DNA of 6,090 nucleotides from Angelakisella sp. (GCA_022795575.1 JAAWGY010000149.1:1-6090), one strand, 5' to 3'. Numbered from the stretch's first letter, positions 1 to 5,890 are shown. Numbers and translations: made by a program. Notes: a model not told the origin generated them from the sequence alone.

Positions 1-98
1 AAAAGCGCAGGAATACTGTATGTATTTCAAGGTTTTTTGGCAAAGGCAGGCGGAAAATTTGCCGTCAAGATGCGTGCGGCGGCTATTGGTACAGCTTC
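1..98. other. Gene-free left edge downstream of the ABC operon
   Basis: No coding region can be supported here. The stretch follows the stop codon of the ABC ATPase gene. It contains an imperfect dyad, GGCAAA at 39-44 and TTTGCC at 58-63, with a 13-nt loop. On the minus strand this dyad is followed by a run of A rather than T, so it does not look like a rho-independent terminator for the operon. On the plus strand a T run precedes it, which is also wrong for a terminator. Either the terminator or a further gene lies beyond the left edge, or termination is rho-dependent. The dyad may belong to a dispersed repeat, but that cannot be shown from one copy. Confidence 0.4.
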
Positions 99-821
99 TT
101 ACAATACCTTGGACAAGAATTCCCTAAGCCGCGGCTGCTGCGGGTTCGCAAAAAATTCCCCAGGCGGGTTTTGCTCGGTAATCAAACCCTGGTCCATAAA
201 GAGTACCCGGGTGGCCACCTCCCTGGCAAACCCCATCTCGTGGGTGACAATTACCATGGTCATCCCGTCCTCCGCCAGCTCCCGGATGAGGTCCAGTACC
301 TCCCCCACCATCTCCGGGTCCAGGGCGGAGGTGGGCTCGTCAAAGAGCATGACGTCGGGGTTCATGGCCAGGGCGCGGACGATGGCGATCCGTTGCTTCT
401 GCCCGCCGGAGAGCATGGCGGGGTAGCTCTCCGCCTTGTCCAGCAAACCGATCCGCGCCAGCAGGCGCCGGGCGTTTTCCACCGCCTCCTCCTTTGTCTG
501 GAGCTTCAGCTGTACCGGTGCCAGGGTGATGTTATCCAGGATGGAAAGGTGGGGAAAGAGGTTGAAGTGCTGGAACACCATCCCCATCCGCCGCCGCATA
601 CTGTCGATGTCCACGTTGACGTCGGTCATGTTGACACCCTCGAACCAGATCTCCCCCTCGGTGGGAATCTCCAGCAGATTCAGGCAGCGCAGGAAGGTGC
701 TCTTCCCCGAGCCGGAGGGGCCGATAACGGCAATCTTTTCCCCTTGGTCGATGTGCTCGGTGATCCCCCTTAGGACCTGTAGGTTGCCAAACTGCTTTTT
801 GATGTTCTTAATGTCGATCAC
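99..821 (-). CDS. Polar amino acid ABC transporter, ATP-binding protein
   Basis: This is the cytoplasmic ATPase that powers import through the neighbouring permease, in the GlnQ/HisP/ArtP family of polar amino acid transporters. At 240 residues it has the usual length of a single nucleotide-binding domain. All expected motifs are intact and in order: Walker A GPSGSGKST at 34-42, Q-loop Gln84 in MVFQHFNLFPHLS, signature LSGGQ at 137-141, Walker B VMLFDEP at 157-163 with catalytic Glu162, D-loop SALD at 165-168, and switch His194 in VTHE. The start is GTG at 821, inside the end of the permease gene (14-nt overlap). A purine-rich AAGAGG lies about 10 nt upstream, and the overlap suggests translational coupling. 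It is the last gene of the argGH-importer cluster visible here. Family assignment is firm; the transported amino acid is not known. Confidence 0.95.
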   Translation of the reverse strand: MIDIKNIKKQFGNLQVLRGITEHIDQGEKIAVIGPSGSGKSTFLRCLNLLEIPTEGEIWFEGVNMTDVNVDIDSMRRRMGMVFQHFNLFPHLSILDNITLAPVQLKLQTKEEAVENARRLLARIGLLDKAESYPAMLSGGQKQRIAIVRALAMNPDVMLFDEPTSALDPEMVGEVLDLIRELAEDGMTMVIVTHEMGFAREVATRVLFMDQGLITEQNPPGEFFANPQQPRLREFLSKVL

Positions 822-1530
822 TTTTTGCCAACCTCTTTTCCCATTTAGAAACGCATACCGAAAGGCCGTACACCAGCAGGAAGTAGATCAGCGCCGTCAT
901 CAGCAGCGGGAAGTAGGGCTGCATGGTGCGGCTGCGCACCAAATCGCTGGCCCGGGTGAGATCCACCACGGCAATCAGGCCCACAATGGAGGTCTCCTTG
1001 ATGACGGCGATGGCCTCGTTGCAGAGGGCGGGGAGGATGTTCTTTAGCGCCTGGGGCAGAATGATAAGCCGCATGGTGGCTACCCGGTCCAGGCCCAGGG
1101 AGCGGCCCGCCTCCATCTGCCCGTTATCCACCGACTGGATGCCGGCACGGATGACCTCCGAGACGTAGGCGCCGGAGTTGAGGCCAAAGGCGACGATGGC
1201 AACGATGATGCCGTTGGAGATGCCCTGCATGACGATAAAGGCCATGATCATCAGCTGGATGGCCAAGGGGGTGCCCCGGATGACCGCCACATAGGCAGCG
1301 ATCAGCTGATCGACGACGGTAATGACCATGCTGCCCAGGGTCTTTTTCTTGCGGGGGTCCCGCTGGGCGGCGACGTAGCGGAAAACCGCCGCCACCACGC
1401 CGATGACGATGCCGATGGCCGCCGCGCAGAGGGTGATGGTAATGGTGTTGATAAAGCCCTTGAGGAATATTTTCCAACGGCTGTCAACCAGAAAGGCCTT
1501 GTTAAACTGGGATAAAAAGGTGGCAATCAA
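808..1530 (-). CDS. Polar amino acid ABC transporter, permease
   Basis: This is an integral membrane subunit of the His/Glu/Gln/Arg/opine permease family. It probably forms a homodimeric channel, since only one permease gene is present. The family hallmark RGTPLAIQLM is at 85-94. The cytoplasmic EAA-type coupling loop that docks on the ATPase starts around EAGRSLGLD (140-148) and ends near LIILP. Hydrophobic spans are visible at about 25-50, 78-101, 107-120 and 213-231. I chose the TTG at 1530 because GGGAGGA lies 9 nt upstream. In-frame starts at 1566 (TTG), 1551 and 1548 (both ATG) have no Shine-Dalgarno sequence. The result is 240 residues, close to the family norm. An 82-nt gap separates it from the binding-protein gene, and it overlaps the ATPase gene by 14 nt. 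Confidence 0.93.
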   Translation of the reverse strand: MIATFLSQFNKAFLVDSRWKIFLKGFINTITITLCAAAIGIVIGVVAAVFRYVAAQRDPRKKKTLGSMVITVVDQLIAAYVAVIRGTPLAIQLMIMAFIVMQGISNGIIVAIVAFGLNSGAYVSEVIRAGIQSVDNGQMEAGRSLGLDRVATMRLIILPQALKNILPALCNEAIAVIKETSIVGLIAVVDLTRASDLVRSRTMQPYFPLLMTALIYFLLVYGLSVCVSKWEKRLAKSDRH

Positions 1531-1539
1531 ACTGATTCT

Positions 1540-1546
1540 TCCTCCC
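1540..1546 (-). promoter_or_regulatory. Ribosome binding site deciding the permease start
   Basis: GGGAGGA on the minus strand sits 9 nt before the TTG at 1530. It lies just downstream of the ATG candidates at 1551 and 1548 and so cannot serve them. This favours the short 240-residue permease beginning at TTG. Confidence 0.6.
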
Positions 1547-1612
1547 ATCATAAAGAAGCTGTGCAACTACCGGGGAATGCCGGCGGCGTGCAGGGAGATT
1601 CTGAATAGGCTC

Positions 1613-2434
1613 TTACTGCTCCAGCAGGGAGGCAAGCTCCTTGTGCTTTTGGATGCTGGCCTCGATGGAGCCGTCCTCCACCAGGGGCTTGATGACCTCG
1701 TTAATGGCCGTTAGGAGCTCGGGGTTCGCTTTGTTGACGGCGATGCCGTACTCCTCCTTGGTGGAGGAGCCGTCCCGGTACACCGCCTCAAAGCACTTTA
1801 GCCCCTGGTTGACCGCGCAGAAGTTTTGGGCGGGGAGGATATCCAGCACAACGGCGTCCACGCTCCCGTTTTGCAGGGCCAAGCAGCCCTCGGTAAGGTT
1901 CTTGTACTGGACCACCTGGGCGCCGGTGTCCTTGAGACAGCCGCCGGAGATCTCATCCGAGACAAGGATGTCGCCGGTGGTGCCCAAATGAACCGCCGTC
2001 TTTTTCCCCGCCAGGTCCTCGATGGTCTGGACAGAGCTGTCCTCCTCCTTCACAATGATGTACTGGACGGAAACAGTGTAGGGATCGGAGAAGGCCATCT
2101 GCTCCTTGCGCTCCTCGGTGATGGTCATGGCGGCGATCACAATGTCCACCGTCCCGTTGTCCAGGTACTGGGGGAGGGTGTCAAAGGCCGCGTTGATAAT
2201 CTCCAGCTCCACCCCCCACTGGTCGGCAATGGCCTGGGCCAGATCGATGTCGGAACCCACAGGGGTATCGGAATCCGCGATGTACTCAAAGGGCGCCCAG
2301 GCCGCGTCGGTGCCCATCACCAGCTTGCCGGCCTTTTTGATGTCCTCCACCGTCTTCCCCTTGCTGCCGCCGCAGCCTGCCAAAAGCGCTGTCAGCATTG
2401 CCAGAACAAGTGCCGCCGTAATAATCCTTTTCAT
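1613..2434 (-). CDS. Amino acid ABC transporter, substrate-binding lipoprotein
   Basis: This is an extracytoplasmic solute-binding protein of family 3 (SBP_bac_3), 273 residues, that captures a polar amino acid for the adjacent permease and ATPase. A short hydrophobic signal peptide ends in the lipobox LLAGC, giving lipidated Cys21, followed by a Gly/Ser/Lys linker. Typical motifs are APFEY at 47-51, GSDIDLA at 60-66, and IAAMTITEERKEQMAFSDPY at 100-119. In this family the Arg at position 109 normally grips the substrate carboxylate. GTTGD at 151-155 and VDAVVLD at 192-198 follow, the last Asp matching the residue that usually binds the amino group. The ATG start has GAGGAG 8 nt upstream, and only 12 nt separate it from the argH stop. 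Context with argGH suggests arginine, ornithine or citrulline as substrate, but the binding-site residues do not settle this by eye. Confidence 0.93.
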   Translation of the reverse strand: MKRIITAALVLAMLTALLAGCGGSKGKTVEDIKKAGKLVMGTDAAWAPFEYIADSDTPVGSDIDLAQAIADQWGVELEIINAAFDTLPQYLDNGTVDIVIAAMTITEERKEQMAFSDPYTVSVQYIIVKEEDSSVQTIEDLAGKKTAVHLGTTGDILVSDEISGGCLKDTGAQVVQYKNLTEGCLALQNGSVDAVVLDILPAQNFCAVNQGLKCFEAVYRDGSSTKEEYGIAVNKANPELLTAINEVIKPLVEDGSIEASIQKHKELASLLEQ

Positions 2435-2442
2435 GGTGTAAT

Positions 2443-2448
2443 CTCCTC
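2443..2448 (-). promoter_or_regulatory. Ribosome binding site of the binding-protein gene, overlapping the argH stop
   Basis: GAGGAG lies 8 nt before the ATG at 2434 and shares bases with the argH TGA stop (2447-2449). Terminating ribosomes on argH would be well placed to re-initiate, which supports co-expression of argH and the importer. Confidence 0.7.
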
Positions 2449-3862
2449 ACTGGTCTGTATTTGGTTTGCCGGGATGGTCCTGCCCCCTGCGGGCCGAGAC
2501 AAAGGCCTCGATGGCTTCCAGCTGCCGGGTGGTCTCGCTGACGGCGGGGCCGCCGTAGCTCACCCGGAGGGCCATACAGCTCTCCAGGCTGACGGCCTCG
2601 TAGAAGTCCTCCCCAAAGAGGCGGGAAAAGGCCGCCAGCTCCTCCAGGGACAGCTCCTCCAGGGTTTTGCCCTGTGCTGTGCAGTGGGCCACCAGCCTGC
2701 CGGTAACGGCGTAGGCGTCCCGGAAGGGCATCCCCTTCTTGGTCAGGTAGTCGGCGCAGTCGGTGGCGTTGATAAACCCCTTACCCGCCGCCCGGCGCAT
2801 ATTGCCGGTGCAGACGGTCATGGTTTTTAGCATGGCGGCAAACACTGGCAGGCACATTTCCACCGTGTCGATGGCGTCAAAGACCGGCTCCTTGTCCTCC
2901 TGCATATCCTTGTTGTAGGCCAGGGGCAGGCCCTTCATGGTGGTAAGGAGGCTCACAAGGTCCCCGTATACCCTTCCGGTCTTGCCCCGGACCAGCTCCG
3001 CCACATCCGGGTTCTTCTTCTGCGGCATAATGGAGCTGCCGGTGGCGTAGGCGTCGTCCAACTCAATAAACTTAAACTCCCAGCTGCACCAAAGGATGAT
3101 CTCCTCCGAAAAGCGGGAAAGGTGCATCATCAGGATAGAGAGGGCGCTTAGCAGCTCCAGGACGTAATCCCGGTCGGAGACGCCGTCCAAGGAATTGCTC
3201 ATAGGGGCGTCAAAGCCCAGCTCCCGGGCGGTCTGCCAGCGGTCGATGGGGTAGGTGGTGCCGGCCAGGGCCCCGCTTCCCAAGGGGCACTCGTTCAAGC
3301 GGGCGGCGCAGTCCTCCAGCCGTGTTACATCCCGGGAGAACATACTGGCGTAGGCCAAAAGATGCTGGGCAAAGGAGATGGGCTGGGCCCGCTGTAGATG
3401 GGTGTACCCCGGCATCACCGCCGTCTGGTACTCTTTGGCCTGGCCGCAAAGCACCTCCTCCAGCCCCAAAAGCAGGTCCACGATTTTGGGGATACGGGCC
3501 CGGATGTACATCCGCAGGTCCAGGGCCACCTGGTCGTTGCGGGAGCGGGCGGTGTGGAGCCGTTTGCCCGCTTCGCCGATCCGGGCGGTGAGAAGCGCCT
3601 CCACATTCATGTGGATGTCCTCGTGGTCGGTGGTAAACTGGACCTTTCCTGCCTCCACATCCTGTAGGATGGCTTGCAGCCCCTCCAGAATGGCGTCGGT
3701 GTCCTCCGGGGAGATGATGCCGCAGGCCCCCAGCATCCTGGCGTGGGCCATAGAGCCGGTGATGTCCTCCCGGTACAGCCGCTGGTCAAAACCGATGGAG
3801 GCGTTGAGGGCATCCACCAAGTTGTCGGTCTCTTTCTCGAATCGTCCGCTCCAAAGTTTCAT
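2447..3862 (-). CDS. argH: Argininosuccinate lyase
   Basis: This cytoplasmic enzyme catalyses the last step of arginine synthesis, argininosuccinate to arginine plus fumarate, as a homotetramer of the fumarase/aspartase superfamily. The start is set at ATG 3862 because the protein then opens with MKLWSGRF, the classic ArgH N-terminus, and has 471 residues. The open frame continues upstream to 3943 but would run into argG. Motifs seen: EDIHMNVE at 81-88, HTARSRNDQ at 103-111, the catalytic-histidine segment GYTHLQRAQP at 152-161 (His155), and the superfamily signature SSIMPQKKNP at 276-285, whose serines lie in the flexible catalytic loop. The Shine-Dalgarno sequence is weak (AAAAGAG about 9 nt upstream). 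A GTG two codons before the ATG is an alternative start. It lies 52 nt behind argG and 12 nt before the binding-protein gene. No defect is visible. Confidence 0.97.
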   Translation of the reverse strand: MKLWSGRFEKETDNLVDALNASIGFDQRLYREDITGSMAHARMLGACGIISPEDTDAILEGLQAILQDVEAGKVQFTTDHEDIHMNVEALLTARIGEAGKRLHTARSRNDQVALDLRMYIRARIPKIVDLLLGLEEVLCGQAKEYQTAVMPGYTHLQRAQPISFAQHLLAYASMFSRDVTRLEDCAARLNECPLGSGALAGTTYPIDRWQTARELGFDAPMSNSLDGVSDRDYVLELLSALSILMMHLSRFSEEIILWCSWEFKFIELDDAYATGSSIMPQKKNPDVAELVRGKTGRVYGDLVSLLTTMKGLPLAYNKDMQEDKEPVFDAIDTVEMCLPVFAAMLKTMTVCTGNMRRAAGKGFINATDCADYLTKKGMPFRDAYAVTGRLVAHCTAQGKTLEELSLEELAAFSRLFGEDFYEAVSLESCMALRVSYGGPAVSETTRQLEAIEAFVSARRGQDHPGKPNTDQ

Positions 3863-3914
3863 TGTCACAGCTCTTTTCCCCGTAAGGCCGGTGGGCCATG
3901 CGGTCTTATGATGG

Positions 3915-5141
3915 TTACAGCTTTCCCTGCTCCCGCAGCGCAAGTACAGCGTCGGGGAGTCCCCACAGGTTGATAAAGCCGGTGGCGTCGGTCTGGTCGT
4001 AGCTGCTCTCGTTAAAAGTGACCAGCTCCTCGGAGTAGAGGGACTCGGGGGAGGTGATGGAAACGGTGATGAGGTTGCCCTTGTAGAGCTTCAGCGTCAC
4101 CGAGCCGGTGACGTGCTCCTGGGTCTTGTCGGCAAAGGCGGAGAGGGCCTCCCGTACCGGGGTAAACCACTTGCCGTTGTAGACCAGGTCGGCAAAATCC
4201 ACCGCCAGCTTTGCCTTCATATGGGCGGAATCCTTATCCAGGGTAAGCATTTCCAGGCACTGGTGGGCCTTATAAAGGATGGTGCCACCCGGGGTTTCGT
4301 AGACGCCCCGGTCCTTCATCCCCACAAGGCGGTTTTCCACAATGTCCAGCAGGCCGATGCCGTTTTCGCCCCCCAGCTTGTTCAGCCTGCGGATGATATC
4401 GCTGCCCTTCATCCGCTGGCCGTCCACCGCCACAGGGATCCCCTGTTCAAAGTCGATGGTGACACAGGTGGGGACGTCCGGGGCGGCGATGGGAGAAACC
4501 CCCATTTCCAGGAAGCCGGGCTTATCGTAGGTGGGCTCGTTGGCGGGGTCCTCCAGGTCCAGGCCCTCGTGGCTCAGGTGCCACAGGTTTTTGTCCTTGG
4601 AATAGTTGGTCTCCCGGGAGATCTTCAGCGGCACTTGGTGGGCCTCGGCGTAGTCGATCTCCTCGTCCCGGCCCTTGATATCCCATTCCCGCCAGGGGGC
4701 GATCACCGTCATATGGGGGGCAAACCGCTTGATGGCAAGCTCAAAGCGGACCTGGTCGTTCCCCTTGCCGGTGGCGCCGTGGCAGATGGCGTCGGCGCCC
4801 TCGGCCAGGGCGATCTCCACCAGCCGCTTGCCGATGACCGGCCGGGCAAAGGCGGTGCCCAAAAGGTACTGCTCGTAGCTTGCCCCCATCTTCAGGGAGG
4901 GCCAGATGACCGTTTCCACCATTTCGTCCACCAGGTCGGCGACAATCAGCTTGCTGGCGCCGGTCTTCAGCGCCTTTTCCTCCAGGCCCTCCAGCTCGTC
5001 GTCCTGGCCCACGTCGCCAGCCACGGCGATGATCTCGGGGTCGTTGTAGTTCTCCTTCAGCCAGGGGATGATGATGGATGTATCCAGGCCGCCGGAATAG
5101 GCCAGCACGATTTTCTTGATATCCTTTTTCGCTTTTTTCAC
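3915..5141 (-). CDS. argG: Argininosuccinate synthase
   Basis: This cytoplasmic enzyme condenses citrulline with aspartate, using ATP (to AMP and PPi), to form argininosuccinate, the substrate of ArgH. The N-terminal ATP-pyrophosphatase P-loop is AYSGGLDTS, with SGGLDTS at 16-22. GDVGQ at 42-46, YLLGTAFARP at 92-101 and the citrulline/aspartate-binding stretch HGATGKGNDQVRFE at 121-134 follow. The protein is 408 residues, the usual length. I start it at GTG 5141 because a perfect AAGGAGG lies 8 nt upstream. The open frame continues to a TTG at 5180, but that codon lies at the -10 box of the promoter and so would not be transcribed from it. It is the first gene of the operon, directly behind a promoter overlapped by an ARG-box-like operator. 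Confidence 0.97.
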   Translation of the reverse strand: MKKAKKDIKKIVLAYSGGLDTSIIIPWLKENYNDPEIIAVAGDVGQDDELEGLEEKALKTGASKLIVADLVDEMVETVIWPSLKMGASYEQYLLGTAFARPVIGKRLVEIALAEGADAICHGATGKGNDQVRFELAIKRFAPHMTVIAPWREWDIKGRDEEIDYAEAHQVPLKISRETNYSKDKNLWHLSHEGLDLEDPANEPTYDKPGFLEMGVSPIAAPDVPTCVTIDFEQGIPVAVDGQRMKGSDIIRRLNKLGGENGIGLLDIVENRLVGMKDRGVYETPGGTILYKAHQCLEMLTLDKDSAHMKAKLAVDFADLVYNGKWFTPVREALSAFADKTQEHVTGSVTLKLYKGNLITVSITSPESLYSEELVTFNESSYDQTDATGFINLWGLPDAVLALREQGKL

Positions 5142-5149
5142 GGGGAACG

Positions 5150-5156
5150 CCTCCTT
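5150..5156 (-). promoter_or_regulatory. Ribosome binding site deciding the argG start
   Basis: AAGGAGG on the minus strand is 8 nt before GTG 5141, an almost ideal Shine-Dalgarno sequence and spacing. It decides against the upstream TTG at 5180, which has no such site and falls in the promoter. Confidence 0.85.
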
Positions 5157-5171
5157 GGGTTGTTTTGAAAT

Positions 5172-5200
5172 ATTATACAAATATATGAATAATTATGCAA
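5172..5200 (-). promoter_or_regulatory. Predicted sigma-A promoter of the argGH-importer operon
   Basis: A perfect -10 box TATAAT (5172-5177) lies 17 nt from a weak -35 TTGCAT (5195-5200, matching only TTG of the consensus). Transcription would begin near 5165, giving a short leader of about 25 nt before the argG GTG, with room for little beyond the ribosome binding site. No attenuator or riboswitch fits in such a leader, so control should be at the promoter itself. This agrees with the ARG-box-like palindrome overlapping it. Confidence 0.65.
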
Positions 5201-5201
5201 T
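5184..5201. promoter_or_regulatory. Predicted ARG box (ArgR/AhrC operator)
   Basis: The plus-strand core at 5186-5199 is TGAATAATTATGCA. It matches the ARG-box consensus WNTGAATWWWWATTCANW at all but one core position (G in place of T in the right half-site). The site covers the -35 box and most of the spacer of the argG promoter, so a bound arginine repressor would exclude RNA polymerase. No second equally good box is adjacent. The match rests on the E. coli/B. subtilis consensus; whether this organism has an ArgR cannot be seen here. Confidence 0.6.
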
Positions 5202-5445
5202 CGGCAGAATGCACAATCATTTTTCCACAGAGGGCTGTTTTTATATGGGGTGTATTTTGTTGGCTCCGAAAAACTGGATAAAATCGCGGTTTTGATGCTT
5301 TTATACATTTCGCTTCCCGGCGGGTTTATGATTTGATCTTTTCCGGGTACTGGATTTTTTGTCAAAATGGGGTGGTATATCATTCAAATATTCTGAAAGA
5401 AAATACACAGGTTGGGGGAGGTTCCGGTTACGGGGTTTTTCTGTA
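5202..5445. other. AT-rich intergenic region upstream of the argG promoter
   Basis: I see no gene here. A minus-strand open frame beginning at ATG 5383 has no ribosome binding site, runs into argG in another frame and has no recognisable protein motif. A perfect -35-like TTGACA occurs on the minus strand (5360-5365), but no -10 box lies at a suitable distance. The drop in GC against the flanking genes fits a control region. Confidence 0.5.
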
Positions 5446-5474
5446 GTTGCCCTTCCCTGCGCAGAGTAGGCAAC
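5446..5474. repeat. Inverted repeat, hairpin between terminator and argG control region
   Basis: GTTGCC (5446-5451) pairs with GGCAAC (5469-5474). An inner stem around a GCGC loop makes an interrupted hairpin. Neither strand has a T run after it, so it is not a standard terminator. It is the most argG-proximal of five hairpins lying between the tRNA and the operon. Confidence 0.45.
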
Positions 5475-5488
5475 CGGCCAGGACAGCA

Positions 5489-5533
5489 AAAAGAAGCCCG
5501 CCCTTTGGTTTTATCAAAAGGCAGGCTTCTTTT
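5489..5533 (-). terminator. Strong rho-independent terminator, possibly bidirectional
   Basis: A 10-bp outer stem (5489-5498 with 5524-5533) continues through one mismatch into GCC/GGC, then a second mismatch and a further short stem around a TTTTA-containing loop. On the minus strand the 3' arm ends in CTTCTTTTTG, giving the U tract expected of a terminator. The plus strand also ends in CTTCTTTTG. On the minus strand it would stop transcription from tRNA-Val before the argG promoter, so the two units appear independent. Confidence 0.8.
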
Positions 5534-5552
5534 GTTGGGTGTTTGGGTTCAG

Positions 5553-5578
5553 CAACTGCCTGTGTCTCCAGGCAGCTG
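5553..5578. repeat. Inverted repeat, 10-bp hairpin
   Basis: CAACTGCCTG (5553-5562) pairs with CAGGCAGCTG (5569-5578) around a 6-nt loop, with one mismatch on the plus strand that becomes a G-U pair in minus-strand RNA. That favours a minus-strand transcript. No T run follows, so it is not itself a terminator. Confidence 0.55.
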
Positions 5579-5600
5579 TTAAGGTTTTGTACAAAGGTAA

Positions 5601-5622
5601 GGCCCCCTCCAATGAGGGGGCC
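5601..5622 (-). terminator. GC-rich hairpin behind tRNA-Val, possible first terminator
   Basis: A perfect 9-bp stem GGCCCCCTC/GAGGGGGCC with a 4-nt loop. On the minus strand it is followed by TTACCTTTGT, a T-rich but interrupted tail, so termination here would be partial. The stronger terminator at 5489-5533 would catch read-through. Confidence 0.45.
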
Positions 5623-5626
5623 GGGT

Positions 5627-5651
5627 AGGGACTGCCCGCAGGGGCATCCCT
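5627..5651. repeat. Hairpin immediately behind the tRNA CCA end
   Basis: AGGGA(C)TGCCC pairs with GGGCATCCCT: 10 base pairs with one bulged C and a GCAG loop. In the minus-strand transcript it begins 2 nt after the encoded CCA, so it may form in the precursor and mark or affect 3' processing of the tRNA. Confidence 0.5.
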
Positions 5652-5653
5652 GC

Positions 5654-5730
5654 TGGTGGAAACGCACGGGCTCGAACCGTGGACCTCCTGCGTGTGAAGC
5701 AGGCACTCTGACCAGCTGAGCTACGCTTCC
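5654..5730 (-). tRNA. tRNA-Val (anticodon CAC)
   Basis: The 77-nt gene includes an encoded CCA (5654-5656). The acceptor stem GGAAGCG/CGTTTCC has one G-U pair, and the discriminator base is A. The D arm is GCTC/GAGT. The anticodon arm CCTGC/GCAGG encloses the loop TTCACAC, giving CAC at positions 34-36, which reads the valine codon GUG. The T arm is CACGG/CCGTG with loop TTCGAGC. It decodes GUG, a codon likely to be frequent in this GC-rich genome. It has its own promoter upstream and hairpins downstream, and appears to be a single-gene transcription unit. Apparent open frames across it on both strands are spurious. Confidence 0.96.
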
Positions 5731-5749
5731 ATCCGTATAACGCCTAATC

Positions 5750-5778
5750 ATTATACTACACCCCGGACAAAGTTTCAA
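5750..5778 (-). promoter_or_regulatory. Promoter of tRNA-Val
   Basis: The -35 box TTGAAA (5773-5778) and perfect -10 TATAAT (5750-5755) are separated by exactly 17 nt. The expected start is about 12 nt before the mature tRNA 5' end, a normal short leader removed by RNase P. This is the best sigma-A-type promoter in the window. Confidence 0.85.
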
Positions 5779-5784
5779 CCCCTA

Positions 5785-5801
5785 TTTGCCACTTTGGCAA
5801 A
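5785..5801. repeat. Perfect dyad next to the tRNA promoter -35 box
   Basis: TTTGCCA and TGGCAAA form a 7-bp inverted repeat around CTT, 6 nt upstream of the -35 box. On the plus strand it is followed by AAATTTTT, so it could be a plus-strand terminator, but no plus-strand gene precedes it. An upstream regulatory site is the alternative; I cannot decide between them. Confidence 0.4.
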
Positions 5802-5831
5802 AATTTTTCCCGCAGGCCGGAAAGAAAGTCC

Positions 5832-5851
5832 CCGCCGGAGAAAAGCGGCGG
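5832..5851. repeat. Inverted repeat CCGCCG/CGGCGG
   Basis: A 6-bp all-GC stem with an 8-nt loop, between the transposase remnant and the tRNA promoter. On the minus strand it is followed by GGACTTTCTTTCC, a T-rich but broken tail. It could be a weak terminator shielding the tRNA unit from transcription entering from the right. Confidence 0.35.
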
Positions 5852-5890
5852 AAAATTACATACACTGCCGCTGTGCCCCCAAAGACCGCC

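Noticed and set aside
1826..2830. Long plus-strand open frame (334 residues) opposite argH and the binding protein
   Set aside because: It lies antisense to two clear genes, is rich in G, H, V and L as expected of a shadow frame in GC-rich DNA, and shows no domain or ribosome binding site.
4113..5168. 351-residue plus-strand open frame opposite argG
   Set aside because: It is antisense to argG over nearly its whole length, with repetitive G/V/H/L composition typical of a reverse-frame shadow.
5221..5260. Plus-strand terminator at ACAGAGGGCTGTTTTT
   Set aside because: The stem is only 4 bp and there is no plus-strand gene before it.
5343..5365. Second argG promoter from the TTGACA at 5360-5365
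   Set aside because: The -35 is perfect but no -10-like hexamer occurs at 16-18 nt spacing.
5138..5383. 81-residue minus-strand open frame upstream of argG
   Set aside because: It has no ribosome binding site, crosses the operon promoter and the argG start in another frame, and shows no protein motif. Its composition reflects AT-rich intergenic DNA.
5446..5651. T-box riboswitch or arginine attenuator before argG
   Set aside because: No T-box AGGGTGG-like motif is seen. The hairpins end in a terminator well upstream of a separate promoter whose own leader is only about 25 nt.
5640..5735. Integration site of a mobile island at the tRNA 3' end
   Set aside because: No second copy of the tRNA 3' sequence and no integrase gene is present in the window.
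5428..5778. 116-residue minus-strand and 90-residue plus-strand (5447-5719) open frames
   Set aside because: Both run through tRNA-Val and the hairpins. Peptides such as RTGSNRGPPACEAG are the usual mistranslation of a tRNA gene.
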